53,111 nt of DNA from a virus, in the IMG/VR virus record IMGVR_UViG_3300025141_014934, positions 1 through 53,111 of that record. One strand, written 5' to 3'. A model generated the notes under the pieces. The model ran no database searches and was not told where the DNA came from. It saw only the letters and a list, made by a program, of their open reading frames with translations. Shown piece after piece: positions 28,356 to 36,432 of this stretch (its first letter is position 1; each line of letters starts with the position of its first letter). The translations under genes were made by a program, and so were the position numbers.

Positions 28356-29516
28356 TTACCCAACTGTCTTCTTCATTCTCGTCATGTGGCGGCCGCCGTC
28401 AAAAGAGGATTGTTTCCAAATCTTCACCATCTTGTCAAGCATAGCACCACTAACGTATTTTTCTGGAACTGTTAGGAAGTTTGCGCAGTTATGGCGAATT
28501 GCGTACTCTGCTGTGTACTCGTCAAAGACTAAGGCAGCCCTTGTGTTCTCCAGATGGTTTGCTAACATGTTTATACCTTGTCCTGTTCTGCAAAACCCAA
28601 GTACAAAGTCACACGTATTCTCACTCATCGCCCGCACAGCCTGAGTCACATACTCATTATAATCACAGTCCTGGTTCACATACGTCCCAAAATCAATATA
28701 TTCTATATCGTTGTCTGTTAACACCCTTCTTGCTTTCTCTTTAAGAGCAAATCCTGAGTGATCACAACACAGTGCTACCGGCTTGGCGCCGAACTTTGGA
28801 GTAACATGATCAACGAAAAACTCTAGCTCGGCCGGGGTTCCCAACACATGCATCTTTTCCGTCTGGTGTACGCCTACATTCATTCCTTCTTCAATTAAGT
28901 AGTTAAACATGGGGCATATATAATATTCATTTTTTACTCGTACGTCCTCTTCTATTAGTCTCTCTGCATACTCGACAAACATTTTGCCGGTACGATAATA
29001 ATACACACCAACGGCGGCATTTTGACTAATCACCTCTTTTTCTGCTGTCCTAATTGCACGGCCGTCTTCATCAAGCTCAACATAACTGTGAGCGGGACTG
29101 TTTGCTTTAAAGGTCAGTAGAAAGCCGTCTAAATCCTTAGATATCGACGCAGGGTCAAACACTGGTCGATAGTAAACATCCGGTGTGTAGATGATCAAGG
29201 GTAGCTCGTTGTCGATGTGCTCTTTGGCTAAGAGACACGTCTCAACCGAGCCACGAGTAATCCGGTCAATGACTACAATCTTTATGTCGTCTCCGAATTT
29301 CTGCCGTAAGATATCGTCAATCGCAAAATTATGTATATGATCTAGCCTTAAAGCAAAGATTATATTACATTCGTCTGTGTTGAAAGAGGACATTGCCCAA
29401 TCGATAATATGCTTGTCCTTGGACATAATAAGCGGTTTGGGCATTGTATAGCCCTCATCGATAAATCTTTGTGCTCTGCCTGCAATAGGCAATAGAAGGT
29501 TGTATTTCTTGGACAT
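28356..29516 (-). CDS. Fusion: sugar nucleotidyltransferase + ribose-5-phosphate isomerase B
   Basis: The 386-residue protein has two enzymes. Residues 1-235 form an NTP_transferase domain (LLPIAGRAQRFIDEGYTMPK, with YTPDVYY and VGVYYYRTG) related to the product at 24980-25693. Residues 245-386 form an RpiB/LacAB domain: ALCCDHSGFALKE, GFCRTGQGINMLANH (catalytic Cys), RHNCANFL and the terminal FDGGRHMTRM. RpiB interconverts aldo- and keto-pentose phosphates; the fusion suggests direct coupling of isomerisation to nucleotide activation. The first domain has RAQR in place of the usual GxGxR loop (GEGSR in the paralogue), so nucleotide binding may be altered. Confidence 0.87.
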   Translation of the reverse strand: MSKKYNLLLPIAGRAQRFIDEGYTMPKPLIMSKDKHIIDWAMSSFNTDECNIIFALRLDHIHNFAIDDILRQKFGDDIKIVVIDRITRGSVETCLLAKEHIDNELPLIIYTPDVYYRPVFDPASISKDLDGFLLTFKANSPAHSYVELDEDGRAIRTAEKEVISQNAAVGVYYYRTGKMFVEYAERLIEEDVRVKNEYYICPMFNYLIEEGMNVGVHQTEKMHVLGTPAELEFFVDHVTPKFGAKPVALCCDHSGFALKEKARRVLTDNDIEYIDFGTYVNQDCDYNEYVTQAVRAMSENTCDFVLGFCRTGQGINMLANHLENTRAALVFDEYTAEYAIRHNCANFLTVPEKYVSGAMLDKMVKIWKQSSFDGGRHMTRMKKTVG

Positions 29517-29524
29517 TTTGATGT

Positions 29525-30412
29525 TTATTTCTCCAGGCTTTGTTTTTTAATAAAGTTTGTCGCGTGTATATGTGCTTGCTCAAGCGCTTCAGGAATGCTA
29601 ATCTCTTTCTGTAACATCTTGGTGATAAACGCTGCGGCGAAGTTATCGCCTGCACCCAGGACGTTAACAGGTCCTTGAAGTATCTCTGGGCACTTTACCT
29701 CGGCGCTGTTGCTCCCATTTGAGCAAAGACTGTAGGTGGGTGTGTGAACAATAGCGTACCCCCGACACTGAGAACCCAACCGATGTGCGGACTCTGCGAC
29801 CGTAGAGGTCTCTGTCAAACTAAGCGCCTCCGTTGAACCCGCAAAAACGTAATCAGCATGATGCAGCATCTGGTTTATCCTGCTTCTTTCCATATCTGTA
29901 TGTTTGTTGCTGCACATATCTAGTGATATTATAGATCTTTTTGAGATACTTTTTAATGATTGTTCTGTTAAATTTGGCAACTTATCAACGTAGAGTATGT
30001 GATGCCAGTTGCTTTTAGTATTGTCAAGCTCAGAAACCTGTTGGCAGGCTCCCCATTTCACGATGCTGCTTCTGACCTTCTTGTTGATGTCTGAGATGAT
30101 TGCTGCCTCGGATGTTGGGATCTCCCACTGTTGTGGTAGATTTACTCCTAATTCGTTTCTATAAAGCTTTCCAAAGTGCTTAAACCATTTAAGGATGTGA
30201 GCGCCGGATGTGTCGTGGCCCAGGAGAGAATCAACAGCCATTGATATGTCAGAAGTTATCTTAGCAACAGCCAAGACCATGTTAGCTAGGGCGCCGGGGG
30301 ATGAATATGCATCCAAACAGTTATTAGATTCTCCCTCCGCAAATTCAGCTACGCAATATACATTGTCTAGAATGAGATTCCCATGAAAGCTTATATCAAA
30401 GCTTTTCGTCAC
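29525..30412 (-). CDS. PfkB-family carbohydrate kinase
   Basis: The 295-residue product has the PfkB C-terminal signature NVLGAGDNFAAAFI (anion hole plus catalytic Asp) near residue 255 and an early NLILDNVY and SPGALANMVLA layout matching the substrate-binding N-terminus. PfkB enzymes phosphorylate sugars such as ribose, fructose or heptose-7-phosphate (as HldE does). Between RpiB and a KdsC-like phosphatase a role in phosphorylating a ketose or heptose is likely. It overlaps the sulfotransferase gene by 17 bases. Confidence 0.85.
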   Translation of the reverse strand: MTKSFDISFHGNLILDNVYCVAEFAEGESNNCLDAYSSPGALANMVLAVAKITSDISMAVDSLLGHDTSGAHILKWFKHFGKLYRNELGVNLPQQWEIPTSEAAIISDINKKVRSSIVKWGACQQVSELDNTKSNWHHILYVDKLPNLTEQSLKSISKRSIISLDMCSNKHTDMERSRINQMLHHADYVFAGSTEALSLTETSTVAESAHRLGSQCRGYAIVHTPTYSLCSNGSNSAEVKCPEILQGPVNVLGAGDNFAAAFITKMLQKEISIPEALEQAHIHATNFIKKQSLEK

Positions 30413-31154
30413 AGTGATATCCTTGTTTAATCAACCAGTCTCCATATCGTGAATTCATGAATTCAATCTCGCTCTGCGTGAAGAATGTTTTGTAAGAGCC
30501 GATCTTACCCTTGTTCGTTACATGATGCTTGGTTAATCTAGTTAACAACTCAAAATTTTCAGCGTCTTGAGGGTTGCGGAGTGCTTCTCCGCTCTCATAA
30601 TAATTTTTGAGACCCTCGCACTCATTAATAATTCTTGCCAAATCCTCATCAGAATTATGCGTGCCCAGAACCGATTGCATTTCCTTAACGATGCGAATCG
30701 GATCCTCTTTGTATTTCTCATAACACCAGTCATAATCCACCGCATGTTCCCATGTTTCGTAATATGAGAGGTTTCTATCGCATATTTCTTTTATAAGCTC
30801 TAAGTTCCACTCTTCCGAACGACTCTTTCTTATGTTTGATGCCGCGGCGTCACGGAGATCTCGTACAACCCTAATAACTGTAAAATTGTTTTCGCGCTTG
30901 GCAGTCTCCCAACCGGGGTTGCGGGGGTTGAGGACGCATGCTGGCGACAGGTCGTGCTGCTTAATCAGCGCGCAACGTTGTCCGGTTGGGTTTGTTCGCG
31001 GTTCCTGACCGATGTGGAGGGGGGGGTCTTCTTGTGCAGAGATGACCACACCTACTCCAGATTCTAGAAGCAACACCCGTGCTAAATTAAAACAAAGAGT
31101 GCTTCCAGACTCCGACATCCCACCAACCATGAGAAGAGATTCAGAACTTTTCAT
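30396..31154 (-). CDS. Sulfotransferase-like P-loop protein
   Basis: The 252-residue protein starts with LLMVGGMSESGSTLCFNLAR, a P-loop-like 5'-phosphosulfate site, and has VIRVVRDLRDAAASNIRKS around residue 95, matching the 3'-phosphate-binding RDPRDxxxS segment of sulfotransferases. It would transfer sulfate from PAPS to a glycan. A kinase role is less likely because no second kinase motif is evident. Overlaps both neighbours, so translation is coupled. A second, truncated sulfotransferase lies at 26300-26419. Confidence 0.72.
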   Translation of the reverse strand: MKSSESLLMVGGMSESGSTLCFNLARVLLLESGVGVVISAQEDPPLHIGQEPRTNPTGQRCALIKQHDLSPACVLNPRNPGWETAKRENNFTVIRVVRDLRDAAASNIRKSRSEEWNLELIKEICDRNLSYYETWEHAVDYDWCYEKYKEDPIRIVKEMQSVLGTHNSDEDLARIINECEGLKNYYESGEALRNPQDAENFELLTRLTKHHVTNKGKIGSYKTFFTQSEIEFMNSRYGDWLIKQGYHCDEKL

Positions 31155-31665
31155 TCTTATCTAGATCCTCAATCTGCTCCATCGTTGCATCAGATACTAA
31201 ACCCTTGCGCAAAAACATCTCAACCATTTCCATAATCACGTTATGCCCACCAGAGGATGTCAATACCCGGGCGGGCCCGCAGATTGTTTTAATTTTTCCG
31301 CAAGAGTCTGCTGGGCAGTATGCATATTCCACCTCTTCCATAATCTTGGCGTCGAATAGATCGTCCCCAATGTAAGCCATCTCCTCTTTGGTAGCACCAT
31401 ATGTCTTAGCCAGGAGGGGCAAGAAATCTGCTTTCTCCTTGCCTCTTGCCGAATAGAAATCAATATTTCTATTTTTTGCCATTTCCTTATTTACAAACTC
31501 ATCTCCCGATAGAAAGCACACCTTTATACCAGCGCCACGGAGGCGCTTTATGGCAGTGAAGTCTTTATCACAATAGGTCTTAGCATATGGCATGCCATTT
31601 TTATCATAGTATTTCCTACCATCAGTCATGACACCGTCTATATCCAGAACAACAAGCTTAATCAT
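31141..31665 (-). CDS. KdsC-like HAD phosphatase
   Basis: The 174-residue protein matches subclass C0 HAD phosphatases such as KDO-8-phosphate phosphatase: VVLDIDGVMTDGRKYYDKNG at the N-terminus, VCFLSGDE (motif II), the GKEKAD segment (Lys) and AYIGDDLFDAKIME (motif IV), then CGGHN-like SSGGHNVIMEM at the end. Length agrees with KdsC (about 180). The substrate could be a sugar phosphate from the adjacent kinase. No KdsA or KdsB is visible here, so KDO synthesis itself is not indicated. Confidence 0.85.
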   Translation of the reverse strand: MIKLVVLDIDGVMTDGRKYYDKNGMPYAKTYCDKDFTAIKRLRGAGIKVCFLSGDEFVNKEMAKNRNIDFYSARGKEKADFLPLLAKTYGATKEEMAYIGDDLFDAKIMEEVEYAYCPADSCGKIKTICGPARVLTSSGGHNVIMEMVEMFLRKGLVSDATMEQIEDLDKNEKF

Positions 31666-32390
31666 TATGCTATTCCTCTTATTTGTGGGTTTATTCCATA
31701 CTCGTATAACAATTCATCAAGTATTAGGCTATATTCTGAGTAATTCCACTGTCCTCGTACGATAGCTGTTGCAACGTATGGATATACAGAAGAGTCGTGG
31801 TGGTACATCCCTCGCTTCGGCTCTCCTCGATATGCATATACACCATGGATCGAGTTCTTTCGGCAGGTCTCCTGACTCTTAGGCTCAAACTCTCGTATGT
31901 GTGATACTTTTGTTTCTGTATAGACAGTCATGAGCGCAGCGGTCTTCCAAATGGTGGGCTGTACAGCAAAGATATACTCCGAATCATGCAGTATGGCAAA
32001 CAACTCAGGGTTCTTCTTGTAGGGGATTTCCCTCATTTCGCCGCCTTTCAAGAGTTTACAGTATGCCAAGTTATTATCTTCATTTAAGCATTTTAGGTAA
32101 GATTCAATTCTGTTCTTATCGGGCGCACTGAAAAGTGGCATGTCCTCGTGATGCAGAATCGAGTATTCCTCGCTCACTGATTCCAGGCAACTTGAAAACC
32201 TTTCGTTGTAAGACATCTCCTCTTTATAATAGATTACCTCCCAGGAAGATGGCAACTCACAGGGCACGCTATCTGTAAAAACATACTTTTTCAGCTCCGG
32301 AAAGTACTTTTCCTGCTGTCCAACAAACATAGGCCAAGCATCGGCGTAGCTGCTGTGACTATACATGATTATCGCTGTGTCTTGAAGCAT
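31665..32390 (-). CDS. Putative glycosyltransferase-like protein (241 aa)
   Basis: Not assigned to a named family. The layout is GT-A-like: IIMYSHSSYADAWPMFVGQQ, then YKEEMSYNERFSSCLESV and an ILHHEDMPLFSAPD block in the place where a metal-binding acid pair would lie. No signal peptide or membrane segment. It starts one base inside the upstream stop and lies between a KdsC-like phosphatase and another GT-like gene, so a surface-sugar role is inferred. Related proteins occur in sugar islands of marine phages to my recollection. Confidence 0.6.
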   Translation of the reverse strand: MLQDTAIIMYSHSSYADAWPMFVGQQEKYFPELKKYVFTDSVPCELPSSWEVIYYKEEMSYNERFSSCLESVSEEYSILHHEDMPLFSAPDKNRIESYLKCLNEDNNLAYCKLLKGGEMREIPYKKNPELFAILHDSEYIFAVQPTIWKTAALMTVYTETKVSHIREFEPKSQETCRKNSIHGVYAYRGEPKRGMYHHDSSVYPYVATAIVRGQWNYSEYSLILDELLYEYGINPQIRGIA

Positions 32391-33217
32391 TATAAGTCCC
32401 TTGTAATATCTATTAACCTAGATTTAGCGTGAAGCCCCGTCTGAATCAGGTGCCACTTATAGAGTTTGTGATTGTCGATACATCCCCACCGCGGAAAGGA
32501 TTGCAGTTTTGAAGCGCGTTGGTTCTTCTCCAAAAAACACTCATTGCTAAACTCGTCTTCGGCATTGCTTTCTGGCCAGCCGGTTGTGACAGCCTTGGTG
32601 TACTCACTGTCTACTTGGTAGTACTCAGTCACGCCGTGATACAGCGCACCAACTGTGTCCATATTTTCAGAATTGGAATAAAACCAATGATCAGCATATC
32701 CGTGATTTGTCTGATTCCAGAATGCACTATACATGTAATCCATGTCCAGCGCAGGGTTGAAGTTCATGTCTGTGGCATAATATTTTTGAGGGTGTTCCTT
32801 GCCGCGGGTACCTAAATCAAATCTCGCCGCCACGACACAATCGTAACGAAAGCCGTTTTCCTCTTCGTGTTGTTTTTTGATCTCTATCGAGCGCATGCGA
32901 GAATACAAAAAACTTAATCCACGAAAAATAGTATTTGTACGATACATCGTGCTTTCACGGTCAAAACCGGAGTTAAACCAGTTCTCATCAAATCTCTTTA
33001 ATTCCTCTTTGAAATCTTTTTGCTTCTCATATTGAGAAATCACAGGAGCATATGTGGTTTCGATTTTTTCTTTATTATCTAAATCCCAGCTATGAACAAA
33101 GATGTCCACATCCCCTTTCTCCAAGACCTTTCGCGTGATATAAGAAATTGCTTCGTCCGAAGCTTTGGCGCCGCCAGCATTGGCATAGTATCCGTGTAAG
33201 CAAAGTGCTATTTTCAT
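32390..33217 (-). CDS. Putative glycosyltransferase-like protein (275 aa)
   Basis: The product opens with IALCLHGYYANAGGAKASDE and has VDIFVHSWD, then CVVAARFDLGTRG about residue 130, a pattern seen in GT-A-type proteins (R-x-D core) of LPS loci. No catalytic proof. Four-base overlap with the DegT-like gene upstream (33214-33217). Soluble, no membrane segment. Call is based on order and motif type only. Confidence 0.62.
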   Translation of the reverse strand: MKIALCLHGYYANAGGAKASDEAISYITRKVLEKGDVDIFVHSWDLDNKEKIETTYAPVISQYEKQKDFKEELKRFDENWFNSGFDRESTMYRTNTIFRGLSFLYSRMRSIEIKKQHEEENGFRYDCVVAARFDLGTRGKEHPQKYYATDMNFNPALDMDYMYSAFWNQTNHGYADHWFYSNSENMDTVGALYHGVTEYYQVDSEYTKAVTTGWPESNAEDEFSNECFLEKNQRASKLQSFPRWGCIDNHKLYKWHLIQTGLHAKSRLIDITRDL

Positions 33218-33831
33218 CGTACGTTTATATCCTTAAATAAATCAAATTCTGTCAAATCGCGATAAGGTGGATCTTCTGGTAAGTCCTCCACATGCTCAGG
33301 GTAGTTCTGCATTAGCATCAAACCCCGGCATGCCTGCTCTGGGCTCATATACATGTTCCATCCCTCCTCAACAATGTTGTCCTCGTGGTAGGGCACGGTG
33401 CCTCGGCCTTCATATCTAGCCTTTTTGTACCAGTCGACAGCTTCTCTATTATCAGCTAAGATCATACCACCCTTTCCAATCTTAAGATGCTTCTTAATAT
33501 GAAAACTCAAGCACATGGTGCTCTGGGGAATATACATTTCCGAGGTAAGTCTCTTCGCTGCGTCATAAATGGGGAATGGCTTAAGTTGATAGATACCCTT
33601 CCACGCAACGTCCTCGAACTGTAGCTTTCCGCCGGCTTGGAGTATGGATTGTGGTGGCGAAAGGTACGTTCTTTTTGGAATTATAACCTCTTGTCCCTCA
33701 ATCTTATGGTATTTGCATGCCAAAAAAATAGCGTTTGTGCAACTATTGACTGACACCGCATAGGGAGCGCCGGTGTAATGAGCGATCTCTTCCTCAAACA
33801 TCTGGACTATTTTGTAGGGGTTATGAAGCAT
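33214..33831 (-). CDS. Half-length DegT/DnrJ/StrS aminotransferase-like protein
   Basis: DegT-family PLP enzymes are usually 360-390 residues; this one has 205. The kept pieces are YAVSVNSCTNAIFLACKYH (PLP phosphate loop), EVIIPKRTYLSPPQSILQAG, PIYDAAKRL (PLP-ring Asp) and LSFHIKKHLKIGKGGMIL, which aligns with SFHPVKNITTGEGG and places a Lys at the Schiff-base position. The C-terminal small domain is missing apart from YMSPEQACRGLMLMQNYPE. It could be a minimal sugar aminotransferase or a degenerate remnant. Its first six residues MLHNPY equal those of the next gene (33833-34555). Confidence 0.72.
   Translation of the reverse strand: MLHNPYKIVQMFEEEIAHYTGAPYAVSVNSCTNAIFLACKYHKIEGQEVIIPKRTYLSPPQSILQAGGKLQFEDVAWKGIYQLKPFPIYDAAKRLTSEMYIPQSTMCLSFHIKKHLKIGKGGMILADNREAVDWYKKARYEGRGTVPYHEDNIVEEGWNMYMSPEQACRGLMLMQNYPEHVEDLPEDPPYRDLTEFDLFKDINVR
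33813..33831. repeat. 19-base direct repeat at gene start, copy 1
   Basis: The plus-strand sequence TGTAGGGGTTATGAAGCAT here is identical to that at 34537-34555; on the minus strand it encodes MLHNPY at the start of both the DegT-like and the FkbM gene. It suggests a shared leader or recombination junction. Confidence 0.8.
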
Positions 33832-33832
33832 G

Positions 33833-34555
33833 CTATGTTATCTTCCTATTTACTAAGAACAAATTTGTTTCTTGTTCTAACTCCCTAACAGTGATTGGGT
33901 TTGATAATGAGTGTAGCTCAAGGGCGCCTGCTGGGGCGAGGGGAGAAATGTGGTAAAACTTTTGAAGGCGCTTTAAAAGCCTTCTCTTTCTCTCCTGACC
34001 AAAAAATGTATGGATTTCCATCACTATGATGGAGACTTTCTCGTAATCGTCAAAGTTTTCCAATATCTCATATTCGCTACCTTCGCAATCTAGCTTGAGA
34101 TAATTAATCCGTGGAAGTTGCAACGTTTCCAACATGTCTTTTAATGAGACTGTTTTGCACCCTTCTTCGAGTTCCACGAATCCATATTTATCCTGTTCCA
34201 AATCAGCGCAACTTATGTCTTTAGAGTGACCCTCTTTGTGGGATTTAAGCGGCAAATCCAGTGCACTGGTGCCATAAACCGCCATGTTATAGGTCTGTAC
34301 ATTTCTAATCTCTAGCTGCTCAAGTACTCGGGTTAGTATGTTGTAATTGTCCCTGAGCGGCTCAAAAGCGTATATTTGTTCGAAAAAGGCACTAGCATGC
34401 ACACAAAACCCACCAACATTTGCCCCGATATCCACTGCAACAGGTAGTCTTGTCTGGACCATAGGGTATGAGCTTCTGCACTCTCTTATACTTTCTTTGA
34501 CCCACTCTTCTATACCTTCGGGAGTAGCGAGATTCCTGTAGGGGTTATGAAGCAT
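33833..34555 (-). CDS. FkbM-family methyltransferase (240 aa)
   Basis: The product has the SAM-binding motif VDIGANVGGFCVHA at about residues 41-54, the IYAFEP acidic residue and YLKLDCEGSEYEIL, which are the FkbM signatures. FkbM enzymes O-methylate sugars or related hydroxyls in glycan loci. It is a paralogue of the gene at 35267-36046 (identical VDIGANVGGFCVHA). The ATG lies in the 19-base repeat also found at 33813-33831. Overlaps the neighbour at 34545 by 11 bases. Acceptor sugar unknown. Confidence 0.86.
   Translation of the reverse strand: MLHNPYRNLATPEGIEEWVKESIRECRSSYPMVQTRLPVAVDIGANVGGFCVHASAFFEQIYAFEPLRDNYNILTRVLEQLEIRNVQTYNMAVYGTSALDLPLKSHKEGHSKDISCADLEQDKYGFVELEEGCKTVSLKDMLETLQLPRINYLKLDCEGSEYEILENFDDYEKVSIIVMEIHTFFGQERKRRLLKRLQKFYHISPLAPAGALELHSLSNPITVRELEQETNLFLVNRKIT
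34537..34555. repeat. 19-base direct repeat at gene start, copy 2
   Basis: Identical to 33813-33831 and covers the start codon and first five codons of the FkbM gene. Confidence 0.8.
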
Positions 34556-35264
34556 CCGGAACCTTCGAAATCAGTATATTACCCGCACCCTCATTGCTGG
34601 ACTTCGAACTCTTCTTAAATTTGTATTTTTTGTTAATGCTCTTTATCCGGCGTTTAAGAGTTGGTAGCTTTCCTGGGTATATCTCTTCAAACTGATGGAT
34701 ATCATCGATCATGATCGTATGTTCCTTGATATTGTGCGCTTTAATCGCTTCAAGCTCTTTAAAAATGGGGAATAACTCTTCGGCAGGAGAATCCTCTGTA
34801 AGATCGCTATTGATGTCGGGGCCCCAGTGGGCATCAAGCCAAAAGGTAGCTTTGTCGGCAATGTTCTCCAAAACGCGAGGGAGAGTGTCCCCACTATCTC
34901 CCCGATAGAGGCTTATTCGGACCTGATTCATAAAACTTACACTAAAATAATCCTCCCTGGCAGTCGTCTCAACTAGAATGTCAGGGTTTGCTATGGCCAG
35001 TAGGGTGATTTTTAACTTCGCAGCCAAAAAGTGAGGTTTACTAAGCTCAATAGAATGAATATCTCGGGCGCCTAGAATAAGGGCAGACATAACCCCGTGT
35101 CCAAAAAACGTGCCCGTCTCAACAAACGTGGTCTCTATGTCCGCAGAGTCCCATATGAGATGTTTCTTGTGCTCCTCCAAATCAAATAAAATATATTTGA
35201 TATCTGCATTATAACCGTGGCGAGTAAGACCAGCGATCGCTATTGATTTCGGTACTGTTATCAT
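34545..35264 (-). CDS. Class I SAM methyltransferase-like protein
   Basis: The 239-residue product shows FVETGTFFGHGVMSALILGA in place of the SAM-binding glycine loop, HSIELSKPHF for the acidic motif and ATFWLDAHWGPD, which resembles the D-x-D-H metal site of macrocin O-methyltransferase-type (TylF/CmcI) enzymes. A sugar O-methylation role is inferred from location between two FkbM genes. The first loop departs from the GxGxG consensus, so activity is less sure than for the FkbM pair. Confidence 0.65.
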   Translation of the reverse strand: MITVPKSIAIAGLTRHGYNADIKYILFDLEEHKKHLIWDSADIETTFVETGTFFGHGVMSALILGARDIHSIELSKPHFLAAKLKITLLAIANPDILVETTAREDYFSVSFMNQVRISLYRGDSGDTLPRVLENIADKATFWLDAHWGPDINSDLTEDSPAEELFPIFKELEAIKAHNIKEHTIMIDDIHQFEEIYPGKLPTLKRRIKSINKKYKFKKSSKSSNEGAGNILISKVPDAS

Positions 35265-35266
35265 GT

Positions 35267-36046
35267 TTATATCCTTTCTCCTTTTTCCAATAAATGCATA
35301 TAATATAAATGCTTATAATATTTCTTATTGACAGCGAACACATTATCTAATTCGCGGAACTCACCGATGCGGTCATTTATAGATCTACTGGGCAACTTTT
35401 CATCAAATTGGATGCGCCCGTCCCACAATTCAAATAAGTAAAAGTGATTGCATAGCTCATCAAGAAGGCTTTGCTTACGCTCAAATCCGTAGTAGTTATG
35501 AAGCTCCATAGCTATGAACGTTATTTTGTCACAATCCTGTAAGCCTTCTAAGATATCATACTCGCCGCCTTCACAATCCAGCTTTAGATAATCAATTCTG
35601 TCTATTTCAAGTTTTTCGAAAATCTGGTTTAGGCTAGTAGTCTCACACGTTTCTCCAGTATCCTGCAGCGTTATCCCTTCTCCTATCTGTTGCAGACATG
35701 TAATGTTGCCCGAGAATAACTCAGAATGAGATGGGTGTTTCAACTTAACTAATCGGCCGGGGTGGGCTGTGACAGCCAGATTAAACAATTGAATATTGTT
35801 AAGGCGTAATTGTTCAAAAACCTGTAGTGCAACTCCGCAATTCTGCGTGGAGGGTTCAAAGGCGTAGATTTTTTCGAAGTGCTTATGGGCGTGCACGCAG
35901 AACCCCCCTACGTTTGCCCCTATATCTACAGCGGTCGGAAGAAGAACGCCATTAAAAAGAGGATAAGAAGTCTTACATTCGGCAATACTCTCATATATCC
36001 ACTTTTTTAATTCCTCATCAGATTTGAAATTTTTAAACTTTTTCAT
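35267..36046 (-). CDS. FkbM-family methyltransferase (259 aa)
   Basis: Same architecture as the protein at 33833-34555: VDIGANVGGFCVHAHKHFEK (SAM loop), IYAFEP and YLKLDCEGGEYDILEGL, plus a similar N-terminal EELKKWIYESIAECKTSYPL. A C-terminal extension of about 20 residues distinguishes it. The two are tandem-style paralogues separated by one methyltransferase-like gene. Its start overlaps the GNAT gene by four bases. Substrate unknown. Confidence 0.86.
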   Translation of the reverse strand: MKKFKNFKSDEELKKWIYESIAECKTSYPLFNGVLLPTAVDIGANVGGFCVHAHKHFEKIYAFEPSTQNCGVALQVFEQLRLNNIQLFNLAVTAHPGRLVKLKHPSHSELFSGNITCLQQIGEGITLQDTGETCETTSLNQIFEKLEIDRIDYLKLDCEGGEYDILEGLQDCDKITFIAMELHNYYGFERKQSLLDELCNHFYLFELWDGRIQFDEKLPSRSINDRIGEFRELDNVFAVNKKYYKHLYYMHLLEKGERI

Positions 36047-36432
36047 CCCCTATCCAGCAAGTAGTATTTCTTTACAAACCCACAACTTTCAAACAGTCTC
36101 AGGCTTGCTTCGTTATCTAGCTTAATTTTGGCCACACAATCAGGATGCAGTTTCACCACTTCATTAACCATGAATTTCCCGATTCCTCGACGTTGAAAAT
36201 CAGGGTGTGTCGCAACCCCGATATCATCCCCCATCACCCGTATGAAGCCGGCCGGGGTGTCGTCAGCCACACAAATATAGAATTTTTCTCCATGTGTCAT
36301 CATAAAACTTATATGTTGTTCAGGCTCAATATACTCTTGCTGTATAAACCCAGGAAGTGAGCGGGGGTCATTACGTAAATTTCTTATAAACTCCCAATAT
36401 TTGGATTCATTTTTAACGAGTTCTAGGCGCAC
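36043..36432 (-). CDS. GNAT-family N-acetyltransferase
   Basis: The GTG at 36432 gives 129 residues beginning exactly where the GNAT fold starts (RLELVKNESKYWEFIRNLRND); an ATG at 36510 is possible but would overlap the upstream gene by 88 bases. A GGAG precedes the GTG at longer than usual spacing. The acetyl-CoA loop VATHPDFQRRGIGKFMVNEV and the C-terminal NEASLRLFESCGFV are typical. It likely acetylates an amino sugar in the cassette. Together with the DegT-like protein upstream, an acetamido sugar is plausible. Confidence 0.82.
   Translation of the reverse strand: MRLELVKNESKYWEFIRNLRNDPRSLPGFIQQEYIEPEQHISFMMTHGEKFYICVADDTPAGFIRVMGDDIGVATHPDFQRRGIGKFMVNEVVKLHPDCVAKIKLDNEASLRLFESCGFVKKYYLLDRG

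Noticed and set aside
30396-31154. Nucleotide kinase reading of the P-loop protein
   Set aside because: RDLRDAAAS matches a sulfotransferase 3'-phosphate site better and no kinase lid motif is present.
31141-31665. KDO biosynthesis locus
   Set aside because: The KdsC-like phosphatase stands alone; KdsA, KdsB and KdsD are absent from the window.
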